64,000 nucleotides of DNA. Origin: Nematostella vectensis. Its lineage: Eukaryota; Cnidaria; Anthozoa; Actiniaria; Edwardsiidae. The stretch covers positions 6,757,501 through 6,821,500 of the forward strand of contig NC_064035.1 in assembly GCF_932526225.1 (NCBI RefSeq), written 5' to 3'. Below, piece after piece: positions 34,669-46,700 of the stretch. Positions within the stretch are counted from its first letter, which is position 1. Each line of letters begins with the position of its first letter. Under the pieces are notes generated by a model. That model searched no databases. It saw only the letters and a list, made by a program, of their open reading frames with translations, and was not told where the DNA came from. Position numbers and translations under genes: made by a program.

Positions 34669-37600
34669 ATGTTCCGTGGACCGAAAAAGCGCTACATCGT
34701 AGCCACCATATTTTTGACTTCAACGTTTTGGCTGTCAATAGAGATACTTTTGCTGAATTACACGAGTCGCCTCGGCCTTGATCAGAAATCCAACAGAGCG
34801 GAGTTGGAAACATGGAAACCTAAATCCAAGAACACTAAACACTTGGACTCCCACGAGCTATCCATACCACCCAACAAACTTTTGCGAATTCAAGATTTTC
34901 AGTCCACGTACGTTACACAAATCCCACGTATCGCACAACAGGGGGAAAATGGGGCGAAAGTTTTTAATAGCCCGAGCGAGAAAGAGATCGAAAAAGAACG
35001 ATTTCGCTTATACCAATTCAATGAGCTCGCAAGCTCCAAGGTTGCTCTGGATCGAAGCATTCCTGATAATAGACCCCAGAGGTAAGTCCGTGTAGCAAGG
35101 TTAGATGGGAGTTTTGTTTGGGTTTTATTGCCGCTATAATTACCTCTCGGTTTTGAGTTCTCTTTGATCGATTCACAACAAAGGGATTAGGTCCGCGCTG
35201 TAATAATAACTGCTTGGCGTGTGTCTGTTTGTTTTGATTCAAGAAGCGAAAGAAAAAATCCCGAACGGCATATTAACATGCTTAAAAATTGTTTCGTTTA
35301 GGTTAAGAAAATATTATTGTTTCTTGGTCGTCCCGGATAGATAACAAGGAAGGGATCAATATGAATATTTTATATATTACCAGAGCGAATAAATAGAAAC
35401 AAAAAAATCTGCTTGGGAAATACCTACACGTCGATGTAGAAATTTCTCCTTGATTCGGATTAGCTCAATTTTGATTCTATTTAAAAAATCCTATATTTTT
35501 ATTCGACCTTGCCATAGATGTTCAGTTTGTATCAGCAAACTTCAACTCATTGTCGTTTATTATTTATTACTAATTTTTCATTTAGTGAAATATTATGGCG
35601 TTTCTTTGCTTGCAAGAAATATATACGAGAATCATTCCATGTTCTCGTGTTATGTCCCTACTAAGAATCTAATCAAATTAGCTTTTTTTATCACGAGTTC
35701 TTATCGTACAAACGAGCAAATTAGCGTGCGTGTTTTGAGACAGCTTTTCTCGCTTTGTGTTTGGTGTTTAGTCCGCTCGAGCGAGACTGACTTTGGACGT
35801 ATCAATTTTAGAAAAATATAGCTAAGAGTTAAGCAATGTCTACCCGATGGGGCTCCTTTTAATTTGACTTTGGTTTTCTTCATTTCCTCAGGGGAAATTA
35901 ACAAATTATTTAAAATGACAGAAATTTGCATATCCTAAGTACGCTTTTCGCAATTAAATTGCAAACCAAAACCTCTCATCTCATAATTTCTTCTTAGAGA
36001 TTATTTATCTTTGTTATTGTAGGAAGTTCTGCTAATATTATTTGGACTTTATTTTGCAGTTGTCTTTCGCTGAGTTACCCGACGAAACTACCAACTGCAA
36101 GCGTAATAATCATCTTTCACAATGAGGCCTGGTCCACGCTACTAAGAACAGTCCACAGCGTGCTCGCACGGTCCCCCCCTTACTTACTAAGGGAGATCGT
36201 ATTAGTAGATGACCATAGCAGACTGGATACTTACGGTAAGTAAAAGGGAGACAGGGGGTGGCTCGCACGGCCCCCCTTACTTACTAAGTGAGATCGTATT
36301 AGTAGGTGACCATAGTAGACTTGATACTTACGGTGAGTAAAGGGGAGACAGGGGGTGGCTCGCACGGCCCCCCTTACTTACTAAGTAAGGTCGTATTAGT
36401 AGGTGACCATAGTAGACTTGATACTTACGGTGAGTAAAAGGGAGACAGGGGGTGGCTCGCACGGTCCCCCTTACTTACTAAGGGAGATCGTATTAGTAGG
36501 TGACCATAGTAGACTTGATACTTATGGTGAGTAAAAGGGAGACAGGGGGTGGCTCGCACGGTCCCCCTTACTTACTAAGTGAGATCGTATTAGTAGGTGA
36601 CCATAGTAGACTTGATACTTCCGGTGAGTAAAGGGAGACAGGGGGTGGCTCGCACGGATGGGATGTCTATTGCAGCCCCCTCCTCAGCTTCTAAGGAAAA
36701 AACAAGAGAAGGAACATGTCGTAGTAGATGGACATGCAAGTGTTGGATGATGGGGGAGGAGGGGTCATAGACATTTATTAATTTTTTTATTTCAACCATA
36801 TTTGAAAACTCACCAGTTCTATGTAATTGCAAACTTATAGTAATCAGGTAGTTCCCCCAACTACCCAAAACAGGTATAAAGACACAATGAAACAACCTTT
36901 AGACAAATGAGCGGCGTTTCCTGAATGCCATGGGGGAAGTCTCGAATCACATTGAGATCATTAAACTCAGGCTGTTTTCCATATGATCACCACTCGCAGG
37001 CGATCATGAGGAACTTTTGCGATTGGTTGCGATCGTACGGTCCAATTAACTGCGACTGTGTGCGATCATATGGAAACCTTTGCGATTGGTAGCGATCGTA
37101 CGGTCCAATTAACTGCGACTGTGTACGATCATAAGGAAACCTTTGCGATCTGTTGCGATCGTACGGTCCAATTAACTGCGACTGCGTGCGATCATAAGGA
37201 AACCTTTGCGATCGGTTGCGATCGTACGGTCTAATTAGCTGCGATCGTGTGCGATCATGAGAAAACCCATTTGCGATCGGAATGCGGCGGTCTGCGATCA
37301 TACGTAAGATAGTGTGCGACCTTACATTACATAGAAAACAGCCTTAAATAGCCAAATCCGTATACTGTAGAGAACAGTAGTAATTTCTCCGATCACAGTT
37401 GATAATTAGCATGTAGCCAGTCAGTCTGACTGTCGATCACAGTGATATAACCGAGAGATCGTGTAATTTAGAAACACTCCGGCCGGCGTCTTACTAATTG
37501 CCACTTTCATTATTTTCAAGCAGCGCGGCGAATGCTGTGGCCGAGGGCGAACCCTGTGGTTTGCGGGTACACGGATTATCACGTATCACGCGAACCGCTG

Positions 37601-40600
37601 TTAAAGCCGCATTGTCACCAGTTCACTTCCGGAGGTCCGACGGAAACCTCGACCGTTAAAAGACTCTATTCGAATCGCTAATTGGAATCTATTAGAATCC
37701 GAGATATTTAACATGCCATCCGCTCTAAATTATCAATCACATCCTCGAAGAAACTTGCAATAGACACACTGCTTTCAATATTTTGAAATATTTTTCGCGT
37801 TTTCCGTTAAAAATTATCGGAGATTTTTACGTAATCGACCGGAAGTAAACTGGTGACAATACGGCTTTAATCTGCATTCTCTTAATTTTACCGGGTAGCT
37901 CAGGCTAAAGTTAGCTCGATTCAGCAGAGTCGGAGTCTCACTCGTTTTTTAAAAACAATTTAAACGGTATAGAGGTTACAACTTTTGATATTATTCACGC
38001 ACGTATCAGGGTTTGCCTAGGAGGAACGCGGAAATATTCAAAATGAAAAAAAAAATCCCCAAGACTGGTACCCTGAACACCAGAGGCTCTAAGCTTCACT
38101 ACCAAAGAACCGGTTTGCAGCTCTTTTGGTAGTAAAGCTTGAAGCCTCTGGTACCCGGAAGACTAGGCGATTGGCTCCTGATAATGCTTAGGCACTAGTC
38201 AGGCTTATTCAGTGTCAAAGCGTTTTCTATTTTTGATTATCCTTTATTTATTCGTTTACTTAACACGCGAAACCCCTTTATTTTGACCGTGTTTAATTGT
38301 TTTCTCTCAGGGCATCTCGGAAGCAAGTTAGAGTCTTACATCTCTCAGTTCACCAAGGTACAACTTATACGCGCCCCGAAACGGGAGGGACTGATTCGAG
38401 CACGTCTCATCGGCGCCAAGCAAGCTAAAGGGGAGGTTCTGGTGTTCTTAGACTCTCATTGTGAGGCGAACTTGGGCTGGCTTGAGCCTCTTCTCGCTAG
38501 AATTGGTGAGAACCGGTCAATAGTGGTGACGCCGGACATTGAAGTCATTGACCTGCGGACTTTCGGCTACACGCATGAGCACGGGGCCAACAATAGAGGG
38601 ATTTTTAATTGGGAGTTAACATTCAAGTGGCGTGGAATCCCGGAATATGAAAGACGACGGAGAAAAAGCGACTCTGATCCTATCAGGTAGGCCAGGCGCC
38701 CGACCGACCCACCGTCCATCTGTCTGTATGTCCGTGATTTTGTCCGTCTTTCCGCCCGTCCGTCTGTATATTTGTCTTTATCTCGCTGTTAATCCGTCTG
38801 GCTGGCTAACCGTCTTTCCGCCCGTCCGTCTGTATGTTTGTCTCTATCTCGCTGTTAAACCGACTGGCTGGCTAACCAAGTCCTAATCGTCCGGCCGTCT
38901 GTATGTTTGTCTCTATATCACTGTTAAACCGACTGGCTGGCTAACCAAGTCCTATTTGTCCTTCCGTCTTTCTGCATGTTATTAAGTATTAAGGGTCTGT
39001 TGTAATCTTGATTCACAAAATATATTTAACGTTTTTTATCATTGTTTGCAGGTCGCCTACAATGGCCGGTGGACTATTTGCCATTGACAAGTCGTATTTT
39101 TATGAGATCGGATCGTACGATACAGAGATGTCCTTCTGGGGAGGAGAGAACGTCGAAATCTCATTCCGGGTAAGATCATCGAATACTTGCATCCCTGCTA
39201 ACAGGCGAAGCAACAGCACATATAATATGTATTTTCAAAATGTACATTCAAAAGGTTAAGCATATTACTGTAATACACTGCTGCAACGAAAAGCCTCCGA
39301 GAGGTGTAGTATCAAGATAAGATAAGATTATCAAGATTTTTACTATGGAGGTTATATCCGGGCCCATAAACCCACACCAAGGGTTGTGTTGAGATAATGT
39401 ATTTTGTTTGGCAGATATGGATGTGCGGTGGGTCCCTAGAAATCATCCCTTGCTCCAAGGTAGGTCACGTGTTTCGAGAGAGTCAGCCGTACAAGATTGG
39501 AGAAGGTGCTATCGACAGGAACAACATGCGGCTAGCAGAGGTAATACGCATGCGCACTCCTCCCCTCTCCCTTCGAGACCGGCCATAGCCGTGTGACGTC
39601 CTCAATGCATAATAAATACGTTCTATTTAATAAAAATATATCTTGTATTAGCAAAAATACTAAAAGCCCAAATAGTCTTGTTCGTGAACCAGAAGAATAA
39701 ATACGATACATTAAAAACTGGTATTCGACTCTGCCAAATTTTCGTCTTTAATTTAATTAATTTAATTTAAGACTTCTTCAGGCAGAGTCGAATACCATTG
39801 TTTGGTGTATTGTATTAGCAAAATGTAGAGTTAGTAGATTGTTGACTATATCAAATTCTGCGTTTTCTAATCACATTATACCTATTTAGTAAAGTGTTGA
39901 CTCTATTAAAGTTTACGTTTTCTAGCCATAGTGTACTTGTGTTACCCTGCTGGCTCTAGGTCTGGATGGATGACTACAAAAAGATATTTTACGCGATGCG
40001 ACCTCAGCTGAAAGGCAAGGATTATGGGGACGTTTCGGGCCGCAAGGCCTTACGGGAACGCCTCATGTGCAAGAGCTTCAAGTGGTATCTAGACAATGTG
40101 ATCTCTGAACTTGCTATTCCGGACTTGTACCCGATCGGCCGAGGCGAGGTGAGCAGCACGGATAACGTTTAGCCTTTTAACCCGTCACTATCTCGCCCTT
40201 TTTTAGTGTCTCTTAAACGAAGGCGAAAAAAAGTGAAGCAAAAAAAAAATTAGAAAGGGATAGATTCAGCAAGAAATTAGGGATGACACTTCCCGGAAGG
40301 GAGGCTCCCCTCTGTTAGCTTGTAGAAGCAGGTGATATCTCGGTACTCGAGAAAGGCTAAGGCCTTTTGTACCCGGCGGAATAATCTTCGAACAAATTAC
40401 AAAAAAGGCCCAAAAAATACCTAAATGGACGTATCATATCTTTAATAGTTCAAATATGGGATGTAAACATATATTGCATTGTGCCTGACCATCAGATTTA
40501 TATGTTTTCCTAAATTTCCAGATCCGTAACCTTGGTACCAACACTTGCCTGGACACTTTGGCTAAGAATGAAGCTGGAGGAGAACCTGGAATGTACATGT

Positions 40601-42100
40601 GCCACGGCATGGGCAACAACCAGGTATTGCGTGACATGACGTCATATCTGACGTCATACAGTCAGCTTCTATCGGGCGGTATGAGCAGAGTTTCGTGGGT
40701 ACAGAAATGTAACTTATACCACAAATCCCGGCTAAATTTTCCTATTTTGTTTTTGTTAAATCACGGGAAGCACGCTTTGTGTTTATTTAGAAAACCCGGT
40801 CAAGTGACGTGTCAAGTGTCTAGAATTGATGTCAATCGTTCTAATTGTTTGTTGAGATGCCAATCATTGTAATTCTTTGTTTAAAAGTTGTTGTTTTTGT
40901 TTCCTGGTAGTTTTTCATGTACACGAAGAAGCATGAGATGTGGCATGATGACCTCTGCCTGGACTTGACCAGCAGCGACCAGGACACCAAAGTTAAGGTG
41001 TACACCTGCCACGGGATGGGCGGCAACCAGCAGTGGACCCATACCAAGGTAGGACAGTCTATTGGTCTACCCCCCGCATGCAAGTATACTCGAATTAGAA
41101 ACAACGGAGCTTTATTAAAAACACCTTCGAGCATTACCCTCTTTTTGGCAAGGTTAATGGTGACATTGAATTTGACCTCTACTCGAATACTCGAAAACTC
41201 TCCGCAGCCCTGGCACACTAAACGCGCTATCCCCTATGGCCCCGCGCTCCCTTTTCGCCGCATCTTTTCGACATTGCAACGAGCTGATAGATTATAACGC
41301 CTTTCCCAAAAGACAGAGTACCGGTTAAACATCGCCCATGAATGAGCACCGCACTTGAATTAATGCTGCATTCAGAGCCAACATTTAATAAACGCCTCCC
41401 TTGGCTAAGCACGCAATATGTCGCTTTTACTTTTTGTGACCGTATCGTTTGAACGTCAATGTTTTATCCTTTGTGTAATAAAATTGTTTAGAGAGACACT
41501 CTTCCATCTTACAACCGACCCCGAGGATAATATATTTTGATAAGCGCAATCTAAGAATAAGCGTGTACATCTTACGGGTCTACTCCGCTGAAAGAGAACC
41601 ATTCCCAGAAAGGACACCTTTGTAACCTATCTGGGAATGTTTTTTTCTGTTTTCTCAGGATTCGTTCTACCAAACAAAAGAAGCTTTGCGACGCAACTCG
41701 TGCACACTTGCATAATACACGGGTTTATACACCAATACACGTTTCTTACACAAAAGTAGAGCCGTTTTTGTTTTGTAATCATATAGCTCTCGGGTGCTCT
41801 TCGCAACGGATTCCGCTCATGTTAACACAAACACACTTCTGATAACTAACACAAAACGGTACTGTATTAACGGAGCTTCGCCTTCCCCGACAGAAATTAA
41901 GGGAGAGGGGTTCATAAACCGTTGGCTTATCTGATGCTCTTTATTTGCAGGGCGGGTTCATCAAGCATTCGCTGCACGAGGCGTGCTTGCAAGCCCAGGA
42001 TGACAAGCTGCTAGTTAGGCCATGCGACCCGAACGTGTCTTCACAGAAATGGCTTTTTAGCTCCTACCCGGACTCAGAGAGAAAAGGCAAAGTCTTATAA
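34669..42100 (+). CDS. Polypeptide N-acetylgalactosaminyltransferase, copy b (9 exons)
   Basis: Second GALNT-family enzyme, tandem paralogue of the gene at 24879. Exons: 34669-35081, 36060-36235, 38311-38686, 39052-39169, 39415-39540, 39960-40148, 40522-40623, 40911-41048, 41951-42100; 1788 nt, 595 aa. Membrane helix about residues 9-30 (starting [13 protein letters not shown]). GT-A part: [20 protein letters not shown], Asp-x-His at 244-246 (LDSHCEA), [49 protein letters not shown]. Lectin repeats: NTCLDTL, LCLDLTS, and a third where CLD is replaced by CLQ (EACLQAQ). Exons 3 and 4 have the same lengths (376 and 118 nt) and phases as in copy a, and an extra intron splits the RLAE/VWMD region. 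The 5' splice site of exon 2 is tandemly copied downstream. Confidence 0.94.
36162..36656 (+). repeat. Tandem array of exon 2 end plus 5' splice site in GALNT-b (5 copies and a partial)
   Basis: Unit 96-99 bp, starting at 36162 (real exon), 36261, 36358, 36454, 36552, partial at 36648. Each unit holds about 74 bases of exon-like sequence (GCTCGCACGGTCCC through GATACTTACG), a donor and about 25 intron bases (AAAGGGAGACAGGGGGTG). The real donor is GTAAGT; copies have GTGAGT. Later copies share changes against copy 1 (AGTAGACTTGAT for AGCAGACTGGAT), so the array grew from an already altered copy. Confidence 0.95.
36969..37344. mobile_element. TIR element with an internal tandem repeat of about 60 bp
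   Basis: Ends AGGCTGTTTTCCAT at 36969 and, reverse-complemented, AGGCTGTTTTCTAT ending at 37344. Inside are about four copies of a 60-bp unit built on TGCGATCGTACGGTCCAATT and AACTGCGACTGTGTGCGATC. The unit is rich in GCGATCG and in short palindromes. Lies in GALNT-b intron 2. No coding potential beyond repeat-driven frames. Confidence 0.7.
37601..37870. mobile_element. MITE, TTAAAGCCG family, copy 1 (270 bp)
   Basis: Ends TTAAAGCCGCATTGTCACCA and its reverse complement (right end TGGTGACAATACGGCTTTAA). Interior contains CGGTCGATTACGTAA-like, CGGAGATTTT and TCAATATTTTGAAAT blocks shared in inverse order with the copy at 47935. Lies in GALNT-b intron 2. Possible TTAA target site. Confidence 0.85.
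38079..38152. repeat. 28-bp inverted repeat (hairpin)
   Basis: ACCAGAGGCTCTAAGCTTCA at 38079 pairs with the stretch ending at 38152 (reverse complement ACCAGAGGCTTCAAGCTTTA), about 28 bases per arm with three mismatches and an 18-base loop. In GALNT-b intron 2, about 160 bases before exon 3. Could form a stable stem in the pre-mRNA or be a mini-MITE. Confidence 0.75.
38710..38965 (+). repeat. Degenerate tandem repeat just after the exon 3 donor of GALNT-b
   Basis: About four copies of a 63-70-bp unit containing CCGTCTGTATGTTTGTCTCT, CTCGCTGTTAA and GACTGGCTGGCTAACC. It begins some 25 bases after the splice site but does not include exon sequence, unlike the array at 36162. Confidence 0.75.
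39699..39816. repeat. Inverted repeat in GALNT-b intron 5
   Basis: GTATTCGACTCTGCC at 39721-39735 is perfectly inverted at 39781-39795. The outer flanks (AATACGATACATT and AATACAATACACC) also match imperfectly. The centre is AT-rich (TTTAATTTAATTAATTTAAT). Probably a short MITE. Confidence 0.6.
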
Positions 42101-43755
42101 CACAGATTTTCCATTTTACAGCCTAGGAATGCTTTTCAAATTACATATCACGGCTTTTTGTGCCAATATATTTGAATAGTTCATATTATATGTTATATAA
42201 TGGTCACTGTCATGGATTTTTGAACATTTCACATAATGTGTTGTTATATAATGCTATTGATATTTCATAGTTTACTGTGTTAGCGGCCACTTTTTACGAA
42301 TAACCAGGCATTCGGAGTGTCAGGTTGGTACGATCACTCGACCCAGATTTCTTATTACTCTCTCTGCGCACCACAGAAATCTGGATGCCTTGTATTCATA
42401 AAACAGATTAGACAGCTTCTAAGGCTTTTTCCCTGGAATTAGATTTGACGAGCGAATTTGAAAATGTGGCTGTGGACGCTACAGTGGAACCTCGATAAAA
42501 CGATATGACCGAAATATTGCATCTTTATCTAAAATATCGTGTACCGTTATATCGAAGTTCCAAGGGTTCTAGGCTCGGGGGGGTGGGTGGGTGGATCGGG
42601 GGTGGGGGTTATTATGACTAATAACAATTTACAAAATTTACTGGCTTTGCTCGCAGGTGAAGCTCTGCTCGCCTCGACTAGCCTAAGCTAGATCATAACA
42701 CGACACAATAATATATGAAAGAAGGCCAATCACACCGCCATTTTATGCGTCCACCCAATGCCAAAAACTCAAAGCATCCATTTCCAACAGCTTATTCAAG
42801 CAAGTGCTGAAAAACTTTCAATTAATATTATTATTAAAGTAGAAGACTTCAATCATGGATGGTTATTTTGAAGTTTTCTTGCAAATGAACCATTGAATTT
42901 TCAATTATAAACAATAACAAAGGAGAAGTTGATCGACATTCTTTAAAATAAATAAATTAAGAATTTGATCTAGGGTTCACTTTTACACGTATAAGGGCAT
43001 TCATCTGCGCAAAACTGGTTGACCTCGGAATAAGTCGTGTAATTTGTATGATCGTACTAGCCTGACGCAACAATTCCCTGCACTGCGTCTTTAATCTTAG
43101 GGATATTATACCAGATTGTTATAACTTGTATTTCCTATTAGAGTAAATAGATTTTTACATCTTCAACTAATATATCAATTTAAAAATCAATTCATCCATT
43201 TCAATCAAATCAATGTCAAAAAGTTTTATAAAGTTCTATTATTGGAAGATATAGTGAAACCTGAAAACTTTATTGTGTCATCATTTATACCAACAACTCC
43301 GATGTACTTGCCAACTCCACCCTGAGGATCCCCCTCGGGAAGTGTAAGGTCACGTGACTGTACTTATTCGCGGTGGGAGATGTGAGGGTTTATCATAAAT
43401 GTGACATTGAGAGATACTTTATATTTCCAACCATATATAATTTATCAAATGTTCTGAAGGTTTAAATCCATTTTAAATACCAGCTTGCCTAGCTACTTAA
43501 ATAGAATAGGATACTTAACCGAACAGAATGTTTTTCCTAAGTTGATAAAATATTTCTCTTTGATTATTCTTGTATCATTTTCTTACCCTAAAAAACTACA
43601 TTTGCCTTACAAAACTTTATTCGTAAATGTTACTTTGTTAATCATTTCTTTAGTTCATTTGTGTTACTCTAATAGATAATTGCAAAGGCTTCTGCACTTT
43701 AAAGACCAAAGCTCAAAGCAACATTAACCGAACTAGTCTAACAACTAGAATTGGG
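42101..43755. other. Convergent 3' intergenic region GALNT-b / FTCD
   Basis: No gene seen. At 42481-42567 the sequence CAGTGGAACCTCGATAAAAC followed by ATCGTGTACCGTTATATCGA resembles one end of a mariner/Tigger-type transposon and may be a solo terminal repeat. A plus-strand TTTATT at 43616-43621 is a candidate poly(A) signal for FTCD. The rest is AT-rich sequence with short G-runs (42575-42610). Confidence 0.5.
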
Positions 43756-46700
43756 TTATTTAGGTGATCGCTGGTCAAGGATCTTTAGAACCTCTTGGCA
43801 TTGTTGCTGAGCAAGTGACACTGCGTCCTCGGCTTGCTTCAACACCTAAAAATGACAATAAATATATCCCATTATATCCCCCAAACGTTTCCTTAACTAT
43901 CATCAAGTGTGGACAAAAAGGCTTGCAAAACCATACAATGTACTCCACAAACTCCGTTCAAACAGATCAAGGCAGTTGCTACATAAAAGCACAGCACACC
44001 AGTTGTGTGGCTGCTTTCGCATAACGTTAAGTTTTCAGTAGCACTTATCATTTTGTGATTGCTGTTTTAGAACTAAAACGCACTGTGTGAAAGTTTGTAG
44101 GGGGTGTAGCTGTGCCATTCTCACCTCAGCTTTGTACTGTTCATCCTTGATGTCAGGAAGGTTGATTTTCACATTGTAGTAAGCACCCCAAACGCCCGTC
44201 TCCAAACTCCGAGCACCAACCTTGAACACAAATGTTTTTTTTTTAAACAAGCTGACGCTTTATCTACCAACAGAGGCTTCTTTTTTTACGAAAAAAAAAG
44301 GCATCTGCTAGCAGAGAAGCAGATGAGTCATGTAATTCAAATATTTGTCCACCCTGAAGATTATCCAGAATGTTTTGGTAAGCCTTGGTTCAAGGCCATG
44401 CCTTGAACTATCTCCTTAAAAGTACAAAAATACTGGGGCAGTTTGTCTTTGTCCTTCTCGATGCGGAAGAATACATGATCAATGGAGAAGGAGTGGAAGC
44501 ATTCCGATTAAAATTTTGCAAAAAGGTTTTATTTGTGTATTTTACGCCTCTGTGAAAACAGAATAGCTGCGCTGACGTTTTGAAAGTTAGCCCTTCATCT
44601 GAGAAAAAAATCAACACAAGGTTGAAGCGGATGTTTGTCATGCCCCAAATGGGCTATGCAAAACTGGCTCTGTTCTCGCAAGGCATTTATCCTTCTGACC
44701 CTGGGTTGATCTTTTTCCCTGATTCCACCTGGCCAACACAGATACCCTAGTTACTCTACACCTTATCTGTAGCTTTTCTCTGTTTTAAATTTTACCTGAA
44801 GGTCAGAGAGAGTGGTGGGGTTTGAGACTTTGGAGAGCTCCACAAGTGGTGGCCAGGCTTTGTTAGCTGTCTGTATCACTGCCATTGGCACTTGCACTGC
44901 ACTTTTCAGACCTTCCTGCATGGCAGCTTCACGCCTGAATGAAACATTACAATCAAGTCTCTTCTTTGTAGATATTTTTGGCCAAAATAATTGCTGGCCA
45001 AAAAGAAATACAAAGGAATAACTAAGGGGCAATTAACATAACTATAACTACTATTTCAAACTAAATAATTGTCTCGAAAAGGTTAAAGATGTCCTATTTG
45101 TCCATAATACATATACTGTACAACATGACAAGAACAATGCACAACATCTACAGTATCATATCACAATCTGTTTGAAATGGATGAAATCTTACTTTTCTTC
45201 TTCCTCCGGTGTCTTCTTTGGCATTTTTCGTGCTTGCTAAATCCAAGAGATATTAAAACAATTCAAAAAAGAAAATATCTTGACACAATAACATATATAA
45301 GATCACTATATTATTAAGACCTTTATGACTGTGTCATATGAATATTAATCCTATAGATCAGCTCACTCAGTAGTGAATTTATAGGTTACATGAGATTACC
45401 TTTTTGGACATAAACTCGCAAACAGACACATGGTAGCACAGATACCACAGAATCGCAAGATCTAAGAAATTCTACTACTACATCGCAACCTGTACATCTA
45501 CCCCACCCCTCTCCCCCTCTGCAAAACCTAGTAAATGCCTGCAAAGGTTATTGAATGACACATTTCCTCTCCCCTCCCCCCTCCCCAACACCACATCTCA
45601 CTGTGTATCTCACCATAAAGTCATTGAAAGCATTAGTGTCTTTGTCCACCATCTCTGTCAAGTCCAGCATGGCCTGCCTCAAAGATGGGATCAGTGACCT
45701 CATCAGTGGGTCCAGATTATCATATTTCTTGTTTCCATAACTCATAAAGCCCACCATTGTTCCAAGTGCTGCTCCCTAAATTCAAATTTCTATTAGAATA
45801 AATCACAATTCTTAAAAACCCTTGTTGCTTTTTCCTGATACAGCTAACCTCTCTCAAGTGTCAGGGCTAAAGCAGGGGGCGGGGCACTGGGGGCGTGTAC
45901 CCCCAATATTTTCAAAAATTATAAGGAAATGACCAGTAGGATGTGGCTGTGACCCCCCCCCCCCCAAATATTTTCTTAATGCTACTGTTTTCTGTATTGT
46001 GCCCCCCCCCCCATCTTACATGCCTACTACAGCTCTCAGTGTGGCCTCGCTGTATTTATGTTTATCATCTTCACTTACTTATCTGGTAACAAAAAATATA
46101 CTTTTATGTACAATTCAATAAAACGGTACACTTACAACAGCAGCAATAGCTGCAGCAGCAGAGCCTCCACCCGGGGCACTAGTCCGGGCACCTATTGCTT
46201 TGATGAATTCCCGCACAGTCATTGACACAAGTGGGGACTTGTCTGCACTACTTATCATGTATCTGCAGATCAAGTAAAAGAAAACATCTACATTTTGTAT
46301 TTTCTAGAGAAACAAATGTAGGAGGACTTTGCCTAAGGAACTAGTCCTTGTGCCAGATTTTGCCCTTCTTTCACTGATACCTGGCCCCTTGTTCTTTAAA
46401 AAAAACTCACCACAAAGCATTTCTCCAAGAGACATCATGAAATTTACATAGAATAAAATAATCGCATGTAATAAAACTGGTGAGCTAAAAGTTTTAAACT
46501 GGGTTTTTATTAATTTTATTTTCATTATAAAAAAATGATAACAATTAAAAAAGGTGAGATACCCTTCCCTATCTGGGGAGCTTGGGCCTTATTATAATCC
46601 TTGAGCCCTCAGCTGTTTTCATCCCAAATGCAGCCTGCTACTTCAAAATTAATCAAAACCCATGCTGTTGTCAAGCTAGATCCCCCTTTCACAACCCTGA

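Noticed and set aside
35450..35821. 123-codon plus-strand ORF in GALNT-b intron 1
   Set aside because: AT-rich intron frame with low-complexity hydrophobic composition; no domain or splice support.
36987..37301. Minus-strand ORF with RPYDRNRSQ repeats
   Set aside because: Repeat-driven frame inside the TIR element at 36969-37344.
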